Positions 16,163-25,864 are shown, numbered from the stretch's first letter. The stretch: DNA of 32,895 bases from Flavobacteriales bacterium (GCA_021739695.1 JAIPBM010000036.1:1-32895), one strand, 5' to 3'. Notes: generated from the sequence alone by a model not told the origin. Numbers and translations: made by a program.

Positions 16163-18322
16163 TTAAAACCCAGCAGATTGCCAGATGTATTTTTTCGTTC
16201 GAAGGTCGAAATAGGCCATTTTTTCTTCTTTTTCAATACGAAGAACGCCACCGTCCATCACCACAATTTCATCCATGGCGCATGGTATAACGTATGCGCC
16301 AGAATTATCGATCACACACGAGAAATCGCTTCGTTTTACCAACGCAAATCCTTCGAAGAAATCTGATGCTTCTTGGAATTCTGCAGGAACCACCAGTTCG
16401 TCAGCATCGTTGATGTAACCCCAATTTTCGCCCAGTTTTACGGATGCCATGCCTTCAGAGAAACCGCCTGTGTCATCGTATTTTGAAGGAATCACATCTA
16501 TTCCAGACTCATTGAAAAACCCAAACTTATCTTTTTTCTTGGCCGCAAATCGTCCATCCTTCAAAGGGTCAATCAACGAAAATTCGAAAGCCTTCATCTC
16601 AGTTCCCGTTTTATCGATCACTCCATATTTTTTCCCTTTTCGAGCAACGGCTCTTCCGTTCATGAATTGAAAGCGAACCAGTTCCTCTAGTGTTCCATCA
16701 TAACTGAGCGGAATAACTTCATGCCCATAACGGTCAATGTATCCTACTTTTCCGTTGTTCAGTACGCAAGCAAGTCCTTCAGAAAAACCACCTATCCGCT
16801 CGTATTTGCAAAGCGCTATCGAATCTCCTCCCGCATTGATCAGCCCCATTTTGCCATCCTTTACCACTCGAGCCAAACCATCTTCAAACGATTCAGCCTC
16901 ATCATATTGACATTTGATGACCACCGCGCCATTCACATCCAAATACCCTTTCAATCCTTTTAGTTCAATCACCGCCAACCCTTCCGAAAAATCGAAAGCC
17001 CCTTCAATTTTCAAGGGAATGGTCAATTCTCCTTTACGATTGACGTAGCCGTACATTTCATCTTTAACCACACTGGCCATTCCGTCTTTAAAATCGTAGA
17101 TCTCATCATAGGCAATATCAACCACCACATTTCCCGTGTTATCCAACATGCCGAAATTGTCGCCACGACCAACGATTGCCACTCCGTTGCTGAACGATTC
17201 TGCTTCATCGTTATTAAAGTCGATGATCGTTTTTCCTTTCTTATCGATGTAACCCCAACGTCCATCTCGATATACAGCGGCCAACGCTTCGCTGAAATCT
17301 GCGGCATTATCATACAGGAATGGAATCATCACTTTTCCAGACCTATTCACGTAACCGAACTTTCCATTCTGTTCGGCTGGAAACAGTTGCATGGTCAGAA
17401 TACTTAATTCATCATCCAACTCATCCATGAAAGGATACATCGGATATTCCAACTTGAATTCGGCCAAGGTTTCGGCATTCAGTTCGGGCGCATACAACCG
17501 AAATAGCTTCCGCCAAGCTTCATCTAAATGCGGACTATCGGCATTCTTTTTAATGAATTCGTGTAGAGATTTTACGGTTGGATCTTCAATCGAAAACTGG
17601 TACACACGGTCCTGTGCCTGTCTCTTAAATGGCGAATTCGGATACTCAACAATGAATTTCCTAAAGCTGTCGAGGCTTCCGTCCCTGGTCTTATCTTCAA
17701 ATAGGAATTTCTCGAAAAGTACTTTTCCTTCTATCGTTTCGGGTGCATTGGGGAAATCTATCAGAAACGCTGCAATGCTTTCGTAAGAATTTGCAGCCTT
17801 GGCCAATTCGAATGAAATGGTTGCCTTGAGGTCGAGTACTTGTTTTTTCTGTGGAGCGCTCGGAAATCTTTTCAGAAACGAATCGCAGGCTCGTACTGTT
17901 CGTTCTTCTTTCAATTCGTCCATTGCATAAGTGTAGACCATCACACTCAATCCTTCCACGGCTTTGGCGCTTATTCCGTATTCAGCCACATTCGCTTTTT
18001 CCTTTTCAGAAGCCAGTTTCCAGAACGATTCGGTTCTAAGTGCATAAACTTGGGCCGAATCGAGGTTGTAGAATGGATTCTGTTTGGTGATATGTACCAT
18101 GCACAGACCGAAGTTCCCTACCAGGCGATCCTTATTCACGACTTTTTGAAAAAGTTCTCGCGCCTTGAAGTAGTCTTTAACCTCAAGCGCTTCGAAGGCC
18201 TTATCAATGACACCTGCTTTTAAACGCACCGATGACACCATCAAAATGATAGCGACAAACAATCCTATTTTAAGCGCTCTGGTCAATCTATGAATTTCCT
18301 GAAAGGGGCACAAAAGTAACAC
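16163..18322 (-). CDS. WG-repeat protein with a signal peptide
   Basis: This exported protein of up to 719 residues is of unknown function. The first part, after a hydrophobic signal (IGLFVAIILMVSSVRLKAG), is helical and resembles tetratricopeptide-type repeats (KAFEALEVKDYFKARELFQK). From about residue 315 on come at least nine WG (KWG) repeats, each reading roughly G.WGYI...G..VIP..YD.A..FSEG.A.V, as in GRWGYIDKKGKTIIDF. WG repeats form beta-propeller-like folds. The start is uncertain: GTG at 18322 is the longest, but a TTG at 18286 gives a tidier signal peptide. Confidence 0.85.
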   Translation of the reverse strand: MLLLCPFQEIHRLTRALKIGLFVAIILMVSSVRLKAGVIDKAFEALEVKDYFKARELFQKVVNKDRLVGNFGLCMVHITKQNPFYNLDSAQVYALRTESFWKLASEKEKANVAEYGISAKAVEGLSVMVYTYAMDELKEERTVRACDSFLKRFPSAPQKKQVLDLKATISFELAKAANSYESIAAFLIDFPNAPETIEGKVLFEKFLFEDKTRDGSLDSFRKFIVEYPNSPFKRQAQDRVYQFSIEDPTVKSLHEFIKKNADSPHLDEAWRKLFRLYAPELNAETLAEFKLEYPMYPFMDELDDELSILTMQLFPAEQNGKFGYVNRSGKVMIPFLYDNAADFSEALAAVYRDGRWGYIDKKGKTIIDFNNDEAESFSNGVAIVGRGDNFGMLDNTGNVVVDIAYDEIYDFKDGMASVVKDEMYGYVNRKGELTIPLKIEGAFDFSEGLAVIELKGLKGYLDVNGAVVIKCQYDEAESFEDGLARVVKDGKMGLINAGGDSIALCKYERIGGFSEGLACVLNNGKVGYIDRYGHEVIPLSYDGTLEELVRFQFMNGRAVARKGKKYGVIDKTGTEMKAFEFSLIDPLKDGRFAAKKKDKFGFFNESGIDVIPSKYDDTGGFSEGMASVKLGENWGYINDADELVVPAEFQEASDFFEGFALVKRSDFSCVIDNSGAYVIPCAMDEIVVMDGGVLRIEKEEKMAYFDLRTKKYIWQSAGF

Positions 18323-18401
18323 TCGTTGAGAACGAATAGCAAAACTTGATGAGTGACTGATCCATGAACCTTTTTGCAGCTTCGTTTAGAACCCAATCGG
18401 T

Positions 18402-19025
18402 TCAATTTTCTTGACCAGAATGTTCCACTTCGGCAATGGCGCTGACCAAATAGACTCGACCGGTTCCCTCCTGCTTACAGCGATACCTTTTGCGCAATTT
18501 CTCACCTTTTACAAATACCCGATTTCCTAGCTTGAATTGCTGTCCTTCTTCAATATCCTCCAAAAGAACTGTATGTGTCCGGTCGTCATAACTACGGAGA
18601 ATGCGCATAAGTTCCAGATCACGAACGGTAGCCGCTTTGGGATTGCGCATGTGTATTTTCAGCTGCTTCAATATATCGGCAGGAAAAACCTCACCGACCA
18701 AAAAAGGCTGCATTTGTTCTTGAAATGCTAGTTTCCATTCTTTGCCATGCGGACTCGCTTTTCTTCCGTGGCGTTCCCAGCATACGAGGTGTGCCATTTC
18801 GTGCACAAACGTGATAAGAAACGCGTAGTTGTTCAGACTTCCGTTCACCGAAATCCGATGCCCGATCTTCCCGAAAGGATGACGATAATCTCCCGCTTTC
18901 GTTTTCCTGTCGCGCGTAATGGTAAGATGACAGCGATATCTGACGATCTGCTCCGCTAAAAGAACTTCCGTGCCATTGGGCACAAATGGTCGGATGGCAT
19001 CACGAATACGTTCCTCGCGGTTCAT
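18402..19025 (-). CDS. SprT-like zinc metalloprotease
   Basis: This 207-residue protein of the SprT/Spartan-like family has the zinc site HEMAH (His75, Glu76, His79) followed by a third likely ligand His93 in ASPHGKEW. Family features include RYRCHLTITRDR and KIGHRISVNGSL before the active site. The C-terminal RYRCKQ has only one cysteine, so the zinc ribbon found in many SprT proteins is missing or degenerate. The ATG lies three bases after the feoB stop, suggesting co-transcription. The substrate is unknown. Confidence 0.85.
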   Translation of the reverse strand: MNREERIRDAIRPFVPNGTEVLLAEQIVRYRCHLTITRDRKTKAGDYRHPFGKIGHRISVNGSLNNYAFLITFVHEMAHLVCWERHGRKASPHGKEWKLAFQEQMQPFLVGEVFPADILKQLKIHMRNPKAATVRDLELMRILRSYDDRTHTVLLEDIEEGQQFKLGNRVFVKGEKLRKRYRCKQEGTGRVYLVSAIAEVEHSGQEN

Positions 19026-19028
19026 CCG

Positions 19029-20921
19029 CTAAAGTAAAGACGCCAAATTGTAAACCACAAGGCTTGAAATATAGGCCAAACCTGTCATCATCACCAACTG
19101 AATAATGGGCCATTTCCACGTTCCTGTTTCTGTTTTGACCACGGCCAGCGTGCTCATGCATTGCATGGCAAACGCATAGAATACCAATAGCGATAGACCG
19201 AATGGAAGGTCGTATAGTGGTTTACCCGTTTTCGGATTCACTTGTGCTTGCATTTTCTTGCGCACAGAAGCAACTTCGTCATCCGAAGAACCGATGCTGT
19301 AAATGGTAGACATCGTTCCGACAAAAACCTCGCGTGCAGCAAAAGAGGTGATGAGCGCAATTCCGATCTTCCAATCGTAACCAAGTGGTTCAATTGCGGG
19401 GTCGATTGATTTTCCAAGAATTCCGATGTACGAATTTTCGAGAAGCTCCGCTTTTTTCAGTTGTTCTGAATTCTCCACTTGTTCGTATTTGCGTTCAATT
19501 GCCTCAAACCTGCCTGATGGACCAAAAGAAGCCCCAAGCCAAAGCAGTACAGAAACAAACACAATGATCTTTCCAGCACTTTTCACAAACTGTGTCACTT
19601 TGCGTGTGATCTCCATCAGTACATTCGAAAGTTTTGGCACCCGATAATCGGGTAATTCGAGTATAAAATGGCTTTCATCGTTGGTTTTGATGGTCTTTTT
19701 TAGAACCAATGCCACAGCTAAAGCCATCACCACACCCAACAGATACATGGCCAGCAAGGTGAGACCTTGAAATCCAGTTGGAATGACCAACGCAATGACC
19801 AAAGCATAAACCGGTAATCGGGCAGAACAACTCATAAATGGCGTTACCATTATGGTGATCAAGCGTTCTTTTTGATTGGAAATGGTTCGAGCAGCCAATA
19901 TTGCCGGAACGGCACAGGCCACACCACCGATGAGCGGCACAATGGATCGACCTTGCAGTCCGAATTTTCGCAACGAACGATCGGCTATGAAGCTAACGCG
20001 CGCCATGTATCCGGTTTCCTCCAAAAGAGTTACGAATAGGAACAGAAATGCAATCTGCGGAATAAAAATCACCACGCCTCCCAAACCTGCCCAAATACCT
20101 TCTACCCACAATCGCGTGAGAAAGGAATCTGGAAGTACATCAGAGAAAAATGCTCCGCCAATTCCGAATAGTTCTTCAATGAGCTCCATCGGGTAAGATG
20201 ACCACGAATAGATACTCTGGAATACCAGGCCGAGCATAGCTAAGAAAATGACAACTCCCCAAATGCGATGCGTGAGCACATCATCCAGTCGTCTTGTAAC
20301 CTCGTGATTCTTGACAGGACCGTCAGCTTTGGCCCGTTCAAGAATGGCCTTAATAATTACATGTCGCTCCAAATTCTTCCCTTCCCATCTTGGGGCAAGT
20401 GCCAAAAACGAGTGGCTTTCAATGGCTTCTTTTAGTTCTGAAAGTCCGATGCCTTCGCGAGCGTTGGTTTTCACAACTGGCACACTTAGCTCTTGCGATA
20501 GTATATGAAGATCGAGTTCGGCTGCAACACGAGGCAACTGATCGGCCATGTTCAGTACCAACACAGCAGGTATTTTCTGTTCCAACACCTGCAATGCCAA
20601 ATAAAGGCTGGTTTTCAGATGCGATGCATCTACCACGATCAATATCAGGTCCGGATGGTCGGGATTGTTCGAATCTATGACGGCAGCTGCAGCCACTTGC
20701 TCGTCCATCGAACGGGGCTGCAGGCTATAAGTGCCCGGAAGATCCAGCACTTCCACTTTTTTCCCGTTCAACCGGAATTGGCCGGTCTTTTTTTCGACTG
20801 TTATTCCTGGAAAATTGCCAACCTTTTGATGTAGTCCTGTAAGTTTATTGAAAAGAGATGTCTTGCCGCTGTTCGGGTTGCCGACCAAGGCCACCTTCAG
20901 CGTCTCATTCCCTTCCTTCAT
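19029..20921 (-). CDS. feoB: Ferrous iron transporter FeoB
   Basis: FeoB imports Fe(II) through the inner membrane using an N-terminal GTPase. With the ATG at 20921 it has 630 residues: G1 loop GNPNSGKT at 14-21, DLPGTYSL at about 60, a GTPase-linked helical domain, then two Gate repeats with about eight membrane helices. The first gate has GGVACAVPAILAARTI and CSARLPVYALVIALVIP. Further signs are FAAREVFVGTMSTIYSIG and FAMQCMSTLAVVKTETG. A TTG at 20963 would overlap feoA and is less likely. Confidence 0.96.
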   Translation of the reverse strand: MKEGNETLKVALVGNPNSGKTSLFNKLTGLHQKVGNFPGITVEKKTGQFRLNGKKVEVLDLPGTYSLQPRSMDEQVAAAAVIDSNNPDHPDLILIVVDASHLKTSLYLALQVLEQKIPAVLVLNMADQLPRVAAELDLHILSQELSVPVVKTNAREGIGLSELKEAIESHSFLALAPRWEGKNLERHVIIKAILERAKADGPVKNHEVTRRLDDVLTHRIWGVVIFLAMLGLVFQSIYSWSSYPMELIEELFGIGGAFFSDVLPDSFLTRLWVEGIWAGLGGVVIFIPQIAFLFLFVTLLEETGYMARVSFIADRSLRKFGLQGRSIVPLIGGVACAVPAILAARTISNQKERLITIMVTPFMSCSARLPVYALVIALVIPTGFQGLTLLAMYLLGVVMALAVALVLKKTIKTNDESHFILELPDYRVPKLSNVLMEITRKVTQFVKSAGKIIVFVSVLLWLGASFGPSGRFEAIERKYEQVENSEQLKKAELLENSYIGILGKSIDPAIEPLGYDWKIGIALITSFAAREVFVGTMSTIYSIGSSDDEVASVRKKMQAQVNPKTGKPLYDLPFGLSLLVFYAFAMQCMSTLAVVKTETGTWKWPIIQLVMMTGLAYISSLVVYNLASLL

Positions 20922-20940
20922 CCGTAAAATTTGATTTTGT

Positions 20941-21168
20941 TCAGAAAATTTCTGGCTGAACAAGAATAGTAGATGCTTCCGTTTTACGAAGACAAAGCAC
21001 GTGATCTGATACGCGAATAGCTATTGGATCGCCCATTGGAGCAACGCGCTCAACACAAAGTCGCTCTCCTGCAACCACACCTCGTTCTGCGAAAAAAACC
21101 GCCAACCGAGCATCCGAAAAAGATGATACGATAGCTTGTTGTCCTACAATGAGATCCGTTGCCGTCAC
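20941..21168 (-). CDS. feoA: FeoA, ferrous iron transport accessory protein
   Basis: This 75-residue SH3-like protein is thought to support FeoB. It shows the family pattern: VGQQAIVSSFSDARLAVFFAERGVVAGERLCVERVAPMGDPIAIRV, split by the conserved GE..CVERVAPMGDP loop. The start is GTG at 21168. It lies 19 bp upstream of feoB, in the usual feoA-feoB order. The upstream TACCTTCG on the coding strand is a poor match to the -7 box. Confidence 0.9.
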   Translation of the reverse strand: MTATDLIVGQQAIVSSFSDARLAVFFAERGVVAGERLCVERVAPMGDPIAIRVSDHVLCLRKTEASTILVQPEIF

Positions 21169-21234
21169 TTCCGTTGTGATTTTAGAATATCGAAGGTAGA
21201 TACAAACTCAGCCTTTTAAGAGTACCAATGGAGC

Positions 21235-21393
21235 TTATACCCTAAATGAGGTAGTTGCCACCATCGAACCTGTTTCCATCTCAACTTGACCAAAAGTTGG
21301 GCAGTCGCATCCTTTTCCGTGTCTGCGCTTTGAGCACGCACTCAGCACGATGGTTGAAAAAATAAATGCAATTAAAACGTGACGTCTTTTCAT
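21235..21393 (-). CDS. Very small lipoprotein
   Basis: This 52-residue peptide starts with MKRRHVLIAFIFSTIVLSAC, a compact lipoprotein signal with lipobox LSAC (cysteine at residue 20). The mature part has 33 residues, is rich in basic residues after the cysteine (SKRRHGKGCDCP), and contains two more cysteines spaced CDC. No known family is recognised. An open frame continues upstream, but the signal peptide fixes this start. Translation is plausible, not certain. Confidence 0.55.
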   Translation of the reverse strand: MKRRHVLIAFIFSTIVLSACSKRRHGKGCDCPTFGQVEMETGSMVATTSFRV

Positions 21394-21462
21394 TGATTGA
21401 CAAAGGTAAGTGTTGTTTAAACATCGAAACTGCTTCGATATTTTTTGTGTGTATTCAGAATA

Positions 21463-21474
21463 GCTAAATTTAGC
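21463..21474. promoter_or_regulatory. 12-bp palindrome upstream of mlaE
   Basis: GCTAAATTTAGC is a perfect palindrome ending nine bases before the mlaE ATG. It could be an operator or a chance A/T palindrome; no protein partner is visible. Confidence 0.3.
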
Positions 21475-21483
21475 CGCAACTAC

Positions 21484-22224
21484 ATGAGCATATTCTTCCA
21501 CATTGGGCAATACGTACTTTGGATGGGTCGCGTATTCAGGAAACCCGAAAAATGGCGTATCTACAGACAACGCATCTTTGAAGAAGTTCAAAGTATCGGT
21601 TACGCATCGCTCGGATTGGTTGCCATTGTAAGCGGATTTATGGGTGCGGTGCTTACCATTCAGTTGGCGTACAACATCGATAGCCCACTTATTCCGTTAT
21701 ACACAGTAGGTCTTGGTGTTCGAGATTCGTTGATTCTCGAATTCTCCCCAACCATCATCAGCATCATTTTGGCCGGAAAGGTTGGGTCAAGCATTGCAGG
21801 CGAAATTGGAACGATGCGCGTTACCGATCAAATTGATGCCTTAGACATTATGGGCGTTAATTCTACTGGTTACTTGGTTGGTCCAAAAATGATTGCAGCC
21901 ATCCTTTGCAACCCGTTCATTGTAATAATGAGCATGGCTTTAGGCTTGGTAGGTGGCTACTTGGCGGGGATACTTACTGGAGAAGTTGCAGGTAGCACCT
22001 TCATCTATGGGATTCAGTATTGGTTTCAGCCGTACTACATCACTTATGCTATCATCAAAACAATGGTTTTCGCAGTGATCATCACCACTGTACCGGCCTA
22101 TTTTGGTTACCACACTGCGGGTGGAGCGTTGGAAGTTGGAAGAGCAAGCACAATATCTGTGGTATACAGCATCGTCATCATCCTGATGTTCAACCTGATC
22201 CTTACTCAAATGTTGCTTCAATGA
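21484..22224 (+). CDS. mlaE: MlaE-type ABC transporter permease
   Basis: This 246-residue inner-membrane permease resembles MlaE/YrbE, which moves phospholipids between the inner and outer membranes. The family signature is visible: LAGKVGSSIAGEIGTMRVTDQIDALDIMGVN, preceded by VGLGVRDSLILEFSPTI. Five to six membrane helices follow a short amphipathic start (YVLWMGRVFRKPEKW). I chose the ATG at 21484, as the upstream extension lacks family similarity. The stop overlaps the mlaF start (ATGA). Confidence 0.92.
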   Translation: MSIFFHIGQYVLWMGRVFRKPEKWRIYRQRIFEEVQSIGYASLGLVAIVSGFMGAVLTIQLAYNIDSPLIPLYTVGLGVRDSLILEFSPTIISIILAGKVGSSIAGEIGTMRVTDQIDALDIMGVNSTGYLVGPKMIAAILCNPFIVIMSMALGLVGGYLAGILTGEVAGSTFIYGIQYWFQPYYITYAIIKTMVFAVIITTVPAYFGYHTAGGALEVGRASTISVVYSIVIILMFNLILTQMLLQ

Positions 22225-22979
22225 TAGAGGTCAAAGGCTTGAATAAGAGTTTTGGGGAACATCACGTGTTAAAGAACATCGATGCCAAATTCCATAAAGG
22301 CCAAGTAAATATCATTATCGGTCAAAGTGGCTCAGGAAAGACAGTGCTGACCAAATGCATGGTTGGCCTGCATGATGTAGATTCTGGAACGATAGAATAT
22401 GACGGACGCGATTTTGCATCCATGTCTTTTTCGGAAAAGAGACATATCAGGCAGGATATTGGAATGCTTTTTCAAGGAGGAGCGCTGTTCGATTCAATGA
22501 CTGTAGCGGAGAACGTCATGTTTCCTCTTTCCATGTTTACAGAAACTTCGGCTGCTGAAAGAAAGGAACGGGCACTATTCTGCCTAGAACGCGTGAATCT
22601 GCCGAACGCTTCGGCCTTGTTTCCGTCTGAATTGAGTGGTGGGATGAAAAAACGAGTGGCAATTGCACGCGCCATTGCCATGAATCCGAAATACTTGTTT
22701 TGTGATGAACCAAACTCTGGGCTTGACCCAAAGACCGGACTGGTTATCGATCAGTTGATCAGTGAGATCACCGAAGAGTACAACATCACCACCATCGTTA
22801 TTACGCACGACATGAACTCCGTGATTGAAATTGGAGACAACATCCAGTTCATTTACAAGGGAGAAAAATGGTGGGAAGGTTCTAAGGAAGAAATTTTAAG
22901 AACGGATAATCAGGAAGTTCTAGACTTCGTGTATGCTTCCAAATTCATGAAAAAGGTCCGCACAGACCTGATCAAATAA
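22221..22979 (+). CDS. mlaF: MlaF-type ABC transporter ATPase
   Basis: This 252-residue ATPase energises the MlaE permease. Walker A is GQSGSGKT at about residues 34-41, the signature motif is LSGGMKKR, Walker B is YLFCDEPNSGLDP, and the H loop is VITHDM. The long D-loop PNSGLDPKTG is usual for MlaF. Translational coupling to mlaE (ATGA) supports the pair. No MlaD (MCE) substrate-binding gene follows in this window. Confidence 0.93.
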   Translation: MIEVKGLNKSFGEHHVLKNIDAKFHKGQVNIIIGQSGSGKTVLTKCMVGLHDVDSGTIEYDGRDFASMSFSEKRHIRQDIGMLFQGGALFDSMTVAENVMFPLSMFTETSAAERKERALFCLERVNLPNASALFPSELSGGMKKRVAIARAIAMNPKYLFCDEPNSGLDPKTGLVIDQLISEITEEYNITTIVITHDMNSVIEIGDNIQFIYKGEKWWEGSKEEILRTDNQEVLDFVYASKFMKKVRTDLIK

Positions 22980-23050
22980 CTATCAGGAAGTAATAATGGA
23001 GGCTATTGCCACGTTCTTGGCAATCTCTATTCATTTTTCAACCCCAGATT

Positions 23051-23596
23051 ATGAGCGTGTTAAAAAAGCATTTAACTCCACTTTTAGTATTACCTGCAAT
23101 TCTATCAGGCATGTTGCTGCCAAGCTGCGCAAACCATGATGAAGCTCCTGTACCCGAAACTGCGTGGGAGAAATTTGTCGGAGAGTATCGTGTCACAAAA
23201 CTCGAAACTGGCGAGTCGTATACAATGAAAGTTTCGTTTGACACGCTACCCATAACAGGGGCTTCAGAAGAAACTGACCTTCACATTATCTATGAGAATT
23301 TTGATAATTCATTTGATAGTCTTGTTGGACAATTTCCGAATGGAACACCTGTAGATGAAAAGCAGATAGCAGGTTTTAGTGCTCCATTTGGAGTTTACGA
23401 TGATGTTGGTCACCGCTGGGCTTTATCAATGCACTATTACAATAGTTTCGACAACCCGTTTCTTCTTCCATCCAATACACTAGTAAACGACACAATACTT
23501 TTCAATTTCAGCAAAAGCAACATTGCATTTTATGCTGGAGATAACGTAGCGTACTACTCTTGCGAATGTCAACACTTAGCGGTAAAAGTGGAATAA
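23051..23596 (+). CDS. Lipoprotein of unknown function
   Basis: From the ATG at 23051 it has 181 residues. The signal peptide MSVLKKHLTPLLVLPAILSG leads to a lipobox-like LLPSC (cysteine near residue 26), so it is probably membrane-anchored. The mature part looks beta-rich and begins EKFVGEYRVTKLETGESYTMKV, a pattern also seen in small Bacteroidota lipoproteins of the lipocalin-like kind, though I cannot assign one. It follows mlaF by 71 bp on the same strand; a weak ATTGCCA/TGGCAAT hairpin sits in the gap. Confidence 0.7.
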   Translation: MSVLKKHLTPLLVLPAILSGMLLPSCANHDEAPVPETAWEKFVGEYRVTKLETGESYTMKVSFDTLPITGASEETDLHIIYENFDNSFDSLVGQFPNGTPVDEKQIAGFSAPFGVYDDVGHRWALSMHYYNSFDNPFLLPSNTLVNDTILFNFSKSNIAFYAGDNVAYYSCECQHLAVKVE

Positions 23597-23629
23597 TCCA
23601 AGCATAGTCAACGATTACAGACGAACAAA

Positions 23630-23655
23630 AAAGGGCGGCCAGTTGGCCGCCCTTT
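23630..23655. terminator. Bidirectional terminator
   Basis: AAAGGGCGGCC/GGCCGCCCTTT is an 11-bp perfect stem with a 4-nt loop between the convergent lipoprotein and T9SS genes, flanked by A-rich and T-rich ends. Confidence 0.9.
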
Positions 23656-23676
23656 CTATTTCATTGAATGAGATTC

Positions 23677-24738
23677 TTATTTCAAGATCTCCATTCTTTT
23701 AGCCATTCTCTTTCCATCTGCATCAATGCTGTAGATGTAAGATCCAGCGCTAAGTGTTCCAGCAGGAACAGTTACGTTGTAAAGACCGTTTGCTTTAGCT
23801 CCTTGAGACGCAGTGTACACCAATTGTCCGTTAAGACCGTAGATGTTAAGATCAACGTTTTTAACTGATGTTTCCAAAGCATATTGAATTGTAGCGTTAT
23901 CGCTAGAAACAGCTGGGTTTGGATACATGGTCATTTTAACACCATTCAAGAAACCTTGCTCCTCAATTCCAACACCGCTTTCAGCAACGATAGCGAAAAT
24001 TGCCACGTGGTTGTTAACAGGTGTAGCAAATGTTGCAGAAGAACGAACCCAAAGAGTTCCTGTTCCTGGGAAGTTCAACTTTGTCCAAGTGTACTCACCA
24101 TCGCTATCTCCGTCAGCATCAGCCCAAAGAGCCAAAGTGTCAGCAGGAGTTCCATAAAGCGGAGAGATATCAACAGATAGAGCGAAATCTTGGTTCACCC
24201 AAACTGGGTTTGTAAAGAATGTGAACGTTGGAGTAATGAAAGTGGTATCGATATCAGCAAAAGCGATAGGTGCAGTTGCCAATGATTGATTAGGACCGAT
24301 TGCATCCAATCCAGTTGAAGCAGCACTAGCGATAGCCTTGTTATCAGCCAAGCTGTACATTTTCAAATTAGCAGCAGCTGGATTACCTGAAGCATCAGCT
24401 TTAGCAGAAAACCAAGTCATTGCACCGATAACGTTGTACGGGTCATTCACGATGAAACCACCAGCCAACTCGGCATTTTGCTGCAATCCACCTTGACCAT
24501 CATCAGCACTCAAAGTACCGAAGAAATAACCGCCTCCGATCAGACCGTAGTTAATCACTGTATTCCCGAAATCTTCAAGACCCAATGTATCAGTACCATC
24601 TAATGCAGCTACTGAGTTCTCGATAGGAGCAATTTCACGAGCAACAGATGTTGACATCTCGTGAGCAGCAAAGCGCTGTTGAGACATACCCAATGAAGCA
24701 ATAAGCAACGCTGGAATAGTTAAGTAGATTTTTTTCAT
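23677..24738 (-). CDS. Secreted protein with type IX sorting domain
   Basis: This 353-residue protein has a signal peptide (MKKIYLTIPALLIASLGMSQ) and a C-terminal type A sorting domain over about the last 85 residues. The domain opens with MTMYPNPAVSSDNATIQY, continues with VDLNIYGLNGQLVYTA and ends with AGSYIYSIDADGKRMAKRME, the pattern recognised by the type IX secretion system. The middle is acidic, Ala/Asp-rich and beta-like, with no family I recognise. It is likely a surface-anchored or released protein. ATG start; single gene before obg. Confidence 0.88.
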   Translation of the reverse strand: MKKIYLTIPALLIASLGMSQQRFAAHEMSTSVAREIAPIENSVAALDGTDTLGLEDFGNTVINYGLIGGGYFFGTLSADDGQGGLQQNAELAGGFIVNDPYNVIGAMTWFSAKADASGNPAAANLKMYSLADNKAIASAASTGLDAIGPNQSLATAPIAFADIDTTFITPTFTFFTNPVWVNQDFALSVDISPLYGTPADTLALWADADGDSDGEYTWTKLNFPGTGTLWVRSSATFATPVNNHVAIFAIVAESGVGIEEQGFLNGVKMTMYPNPAVSSDNATIQYALETSVKNVDLNIYGLNGQLVYTASQGAKANGLYNVTVPAGTLSAGSYIYSIDADGKRMAKRMEILK

Positions 24739-24816
24739 TATTAATTTGTTAAGGTTATTGTTTGAGGCGCTGAAAATAAATAAAAATCAAGTGCTATACG
24801 TTCGAAACTTACGTTT

Positions 24817-25803
24817 TCAATTCATTTTTTCCCAAAGAACGTCCTTAAGCTCCTGAATTCCCTTTTGAGTTGCAGACGAAATATAAACCGTTGGCACATC
24901 CAGATCGATACTTTCTTTCAGCTCTGTTTCCAATTCCTCATCCAGCAGGTCACATTTAGTGATAGCAAGAACACGCTGCTTGTCCAATAATTCGGGGTTG
25001 AACTGCTCTAATTCGTTAAGCAGAACATGGTACTCCGTTTTCACATCATTCGCATCTGCTGGAACCATGAAAAGCAAGATTGAATTCCGTTCTATATGAC
25101 GGAGGAATCTCAATCCCAGACCTTTGCCTTCGTGCGCTCCTTCAATAATACCGGGTATATCTGCCATCACAAACGAACTGTGTCCTCGGTAATCAACGAT
25201 TCCGAGATTGGGAACCAATGTTGTGAACGGATAGTTGGCTATTTCAGGTTTGGCTGCTGAAACAACGGAAAGCAATGTTGATTTTCCGGCATTTGGAAAT
25301 CCGACCAAGCCAACATCAGCCAACACTTTGAGCTCGAGTGTCTTCCACTCTTCTTTCCCTGGTTCGCCCGGTTGTGCATAACGTGGCGTTTGATTCGTTG
25401 GAGATTTGAAGTGAGTATTTCCCCATCCACCTTTACCGCCTTCGGTCAGGATTTCCCGCTGACCATGTTCGATGATCTCAAAAAGTACTTGGTCTGTTTC
25501 GGCATCTTTCACCACCGTTCCAAGCGGAACGTAGATAATTTCGTCCTTGCCTTGTGCACCAGTCGCTTCAGACTTACCTCCTGATTTACCGTCAGTGGCA
25601 ATGATGTGCTTCTTATAACGGAGATGAAGCAATGTCCAAAGTTGCGTATTGCCCTCAATGATCACGTGTCCACCGCGACCTCCATCACCACCATCTGGTC
25701 CACCCTGCGTAATGCTACGTGACCGAAACAAGTGCTTAGAGCCTGCACCACCTTTTCCACTTCTACAGCAGATTCGTACGTGGTCAATGAAATTGTTCTT
25801 CAT
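24817..25803 (-). CDS. obg: GTPase Obg (CgtA)
   Basis: Obg is an essential GTPase in 50S ribosome assembly and stress signalling. The 328-residue form lacks the extra C-terminal OCT domain, as is common. The N-terminal Obg fold has the glycine-rich loops [14 protein letters not shown] and [14 protein letters not shown]. The G1 loop GFPNAGKS is at 168-175, [17 protein letters not shown] gives G3, and TKCDLLD gives G4. ATG start. A strong hairpin with a T run ends immediately before this start codon, which may separate it from adk. Confidence 0.96.
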   Translation of the reverse strand: MKNNFIDHVRICCRSGKGGAGSKHLFRSRSITQGGPDGGDGGRGGHVIIEGNTQLWTLLHLRYKKHIIATDGKSGGKSEATGAQGKDEIIYVPLGTVVKDAETDQVLFEIIEHGQREILTEGGKGGWGNTHFKSPTNQTPRYAQPGEPGKEEWKTLELKVLADVGLVGFPNAGKSTLLSVVSAAKPEIANYPFTTLVPNLGIVDYRGHSSFVMADIPGIIEGAHEGKGLGLRFLRHIERNSILLFMVPADANDVKTEYHVLLNELEQFNPELLDKQRVLAITKCDLLDEELETELKESIDLDVPTVYISSATQKGIQELKDVLWEKMN

Positions 25804-25805
25804 GA

Positions 25806-25842
25806 TAAAAAAGAAAGGAGAACCAAAGATATGGTTCTCCTT
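25806..25842 (-). terminator. Intrinsic terminator or attenuator between adk and obg
   Basis: Read on the minus strand, the 11-bp stem AAGGAGAACCA/TGGTTCTCCTT with a 6-nt loop is followed by TTCTTTTTTATC and then the obg ATG. It has the shape of a rho-independent terminator, and its T run touches the obg start codon. Confidence 0.75.
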
Positions 25843-25864
25843 CAGGTTCGTTTATAACTAAGGC

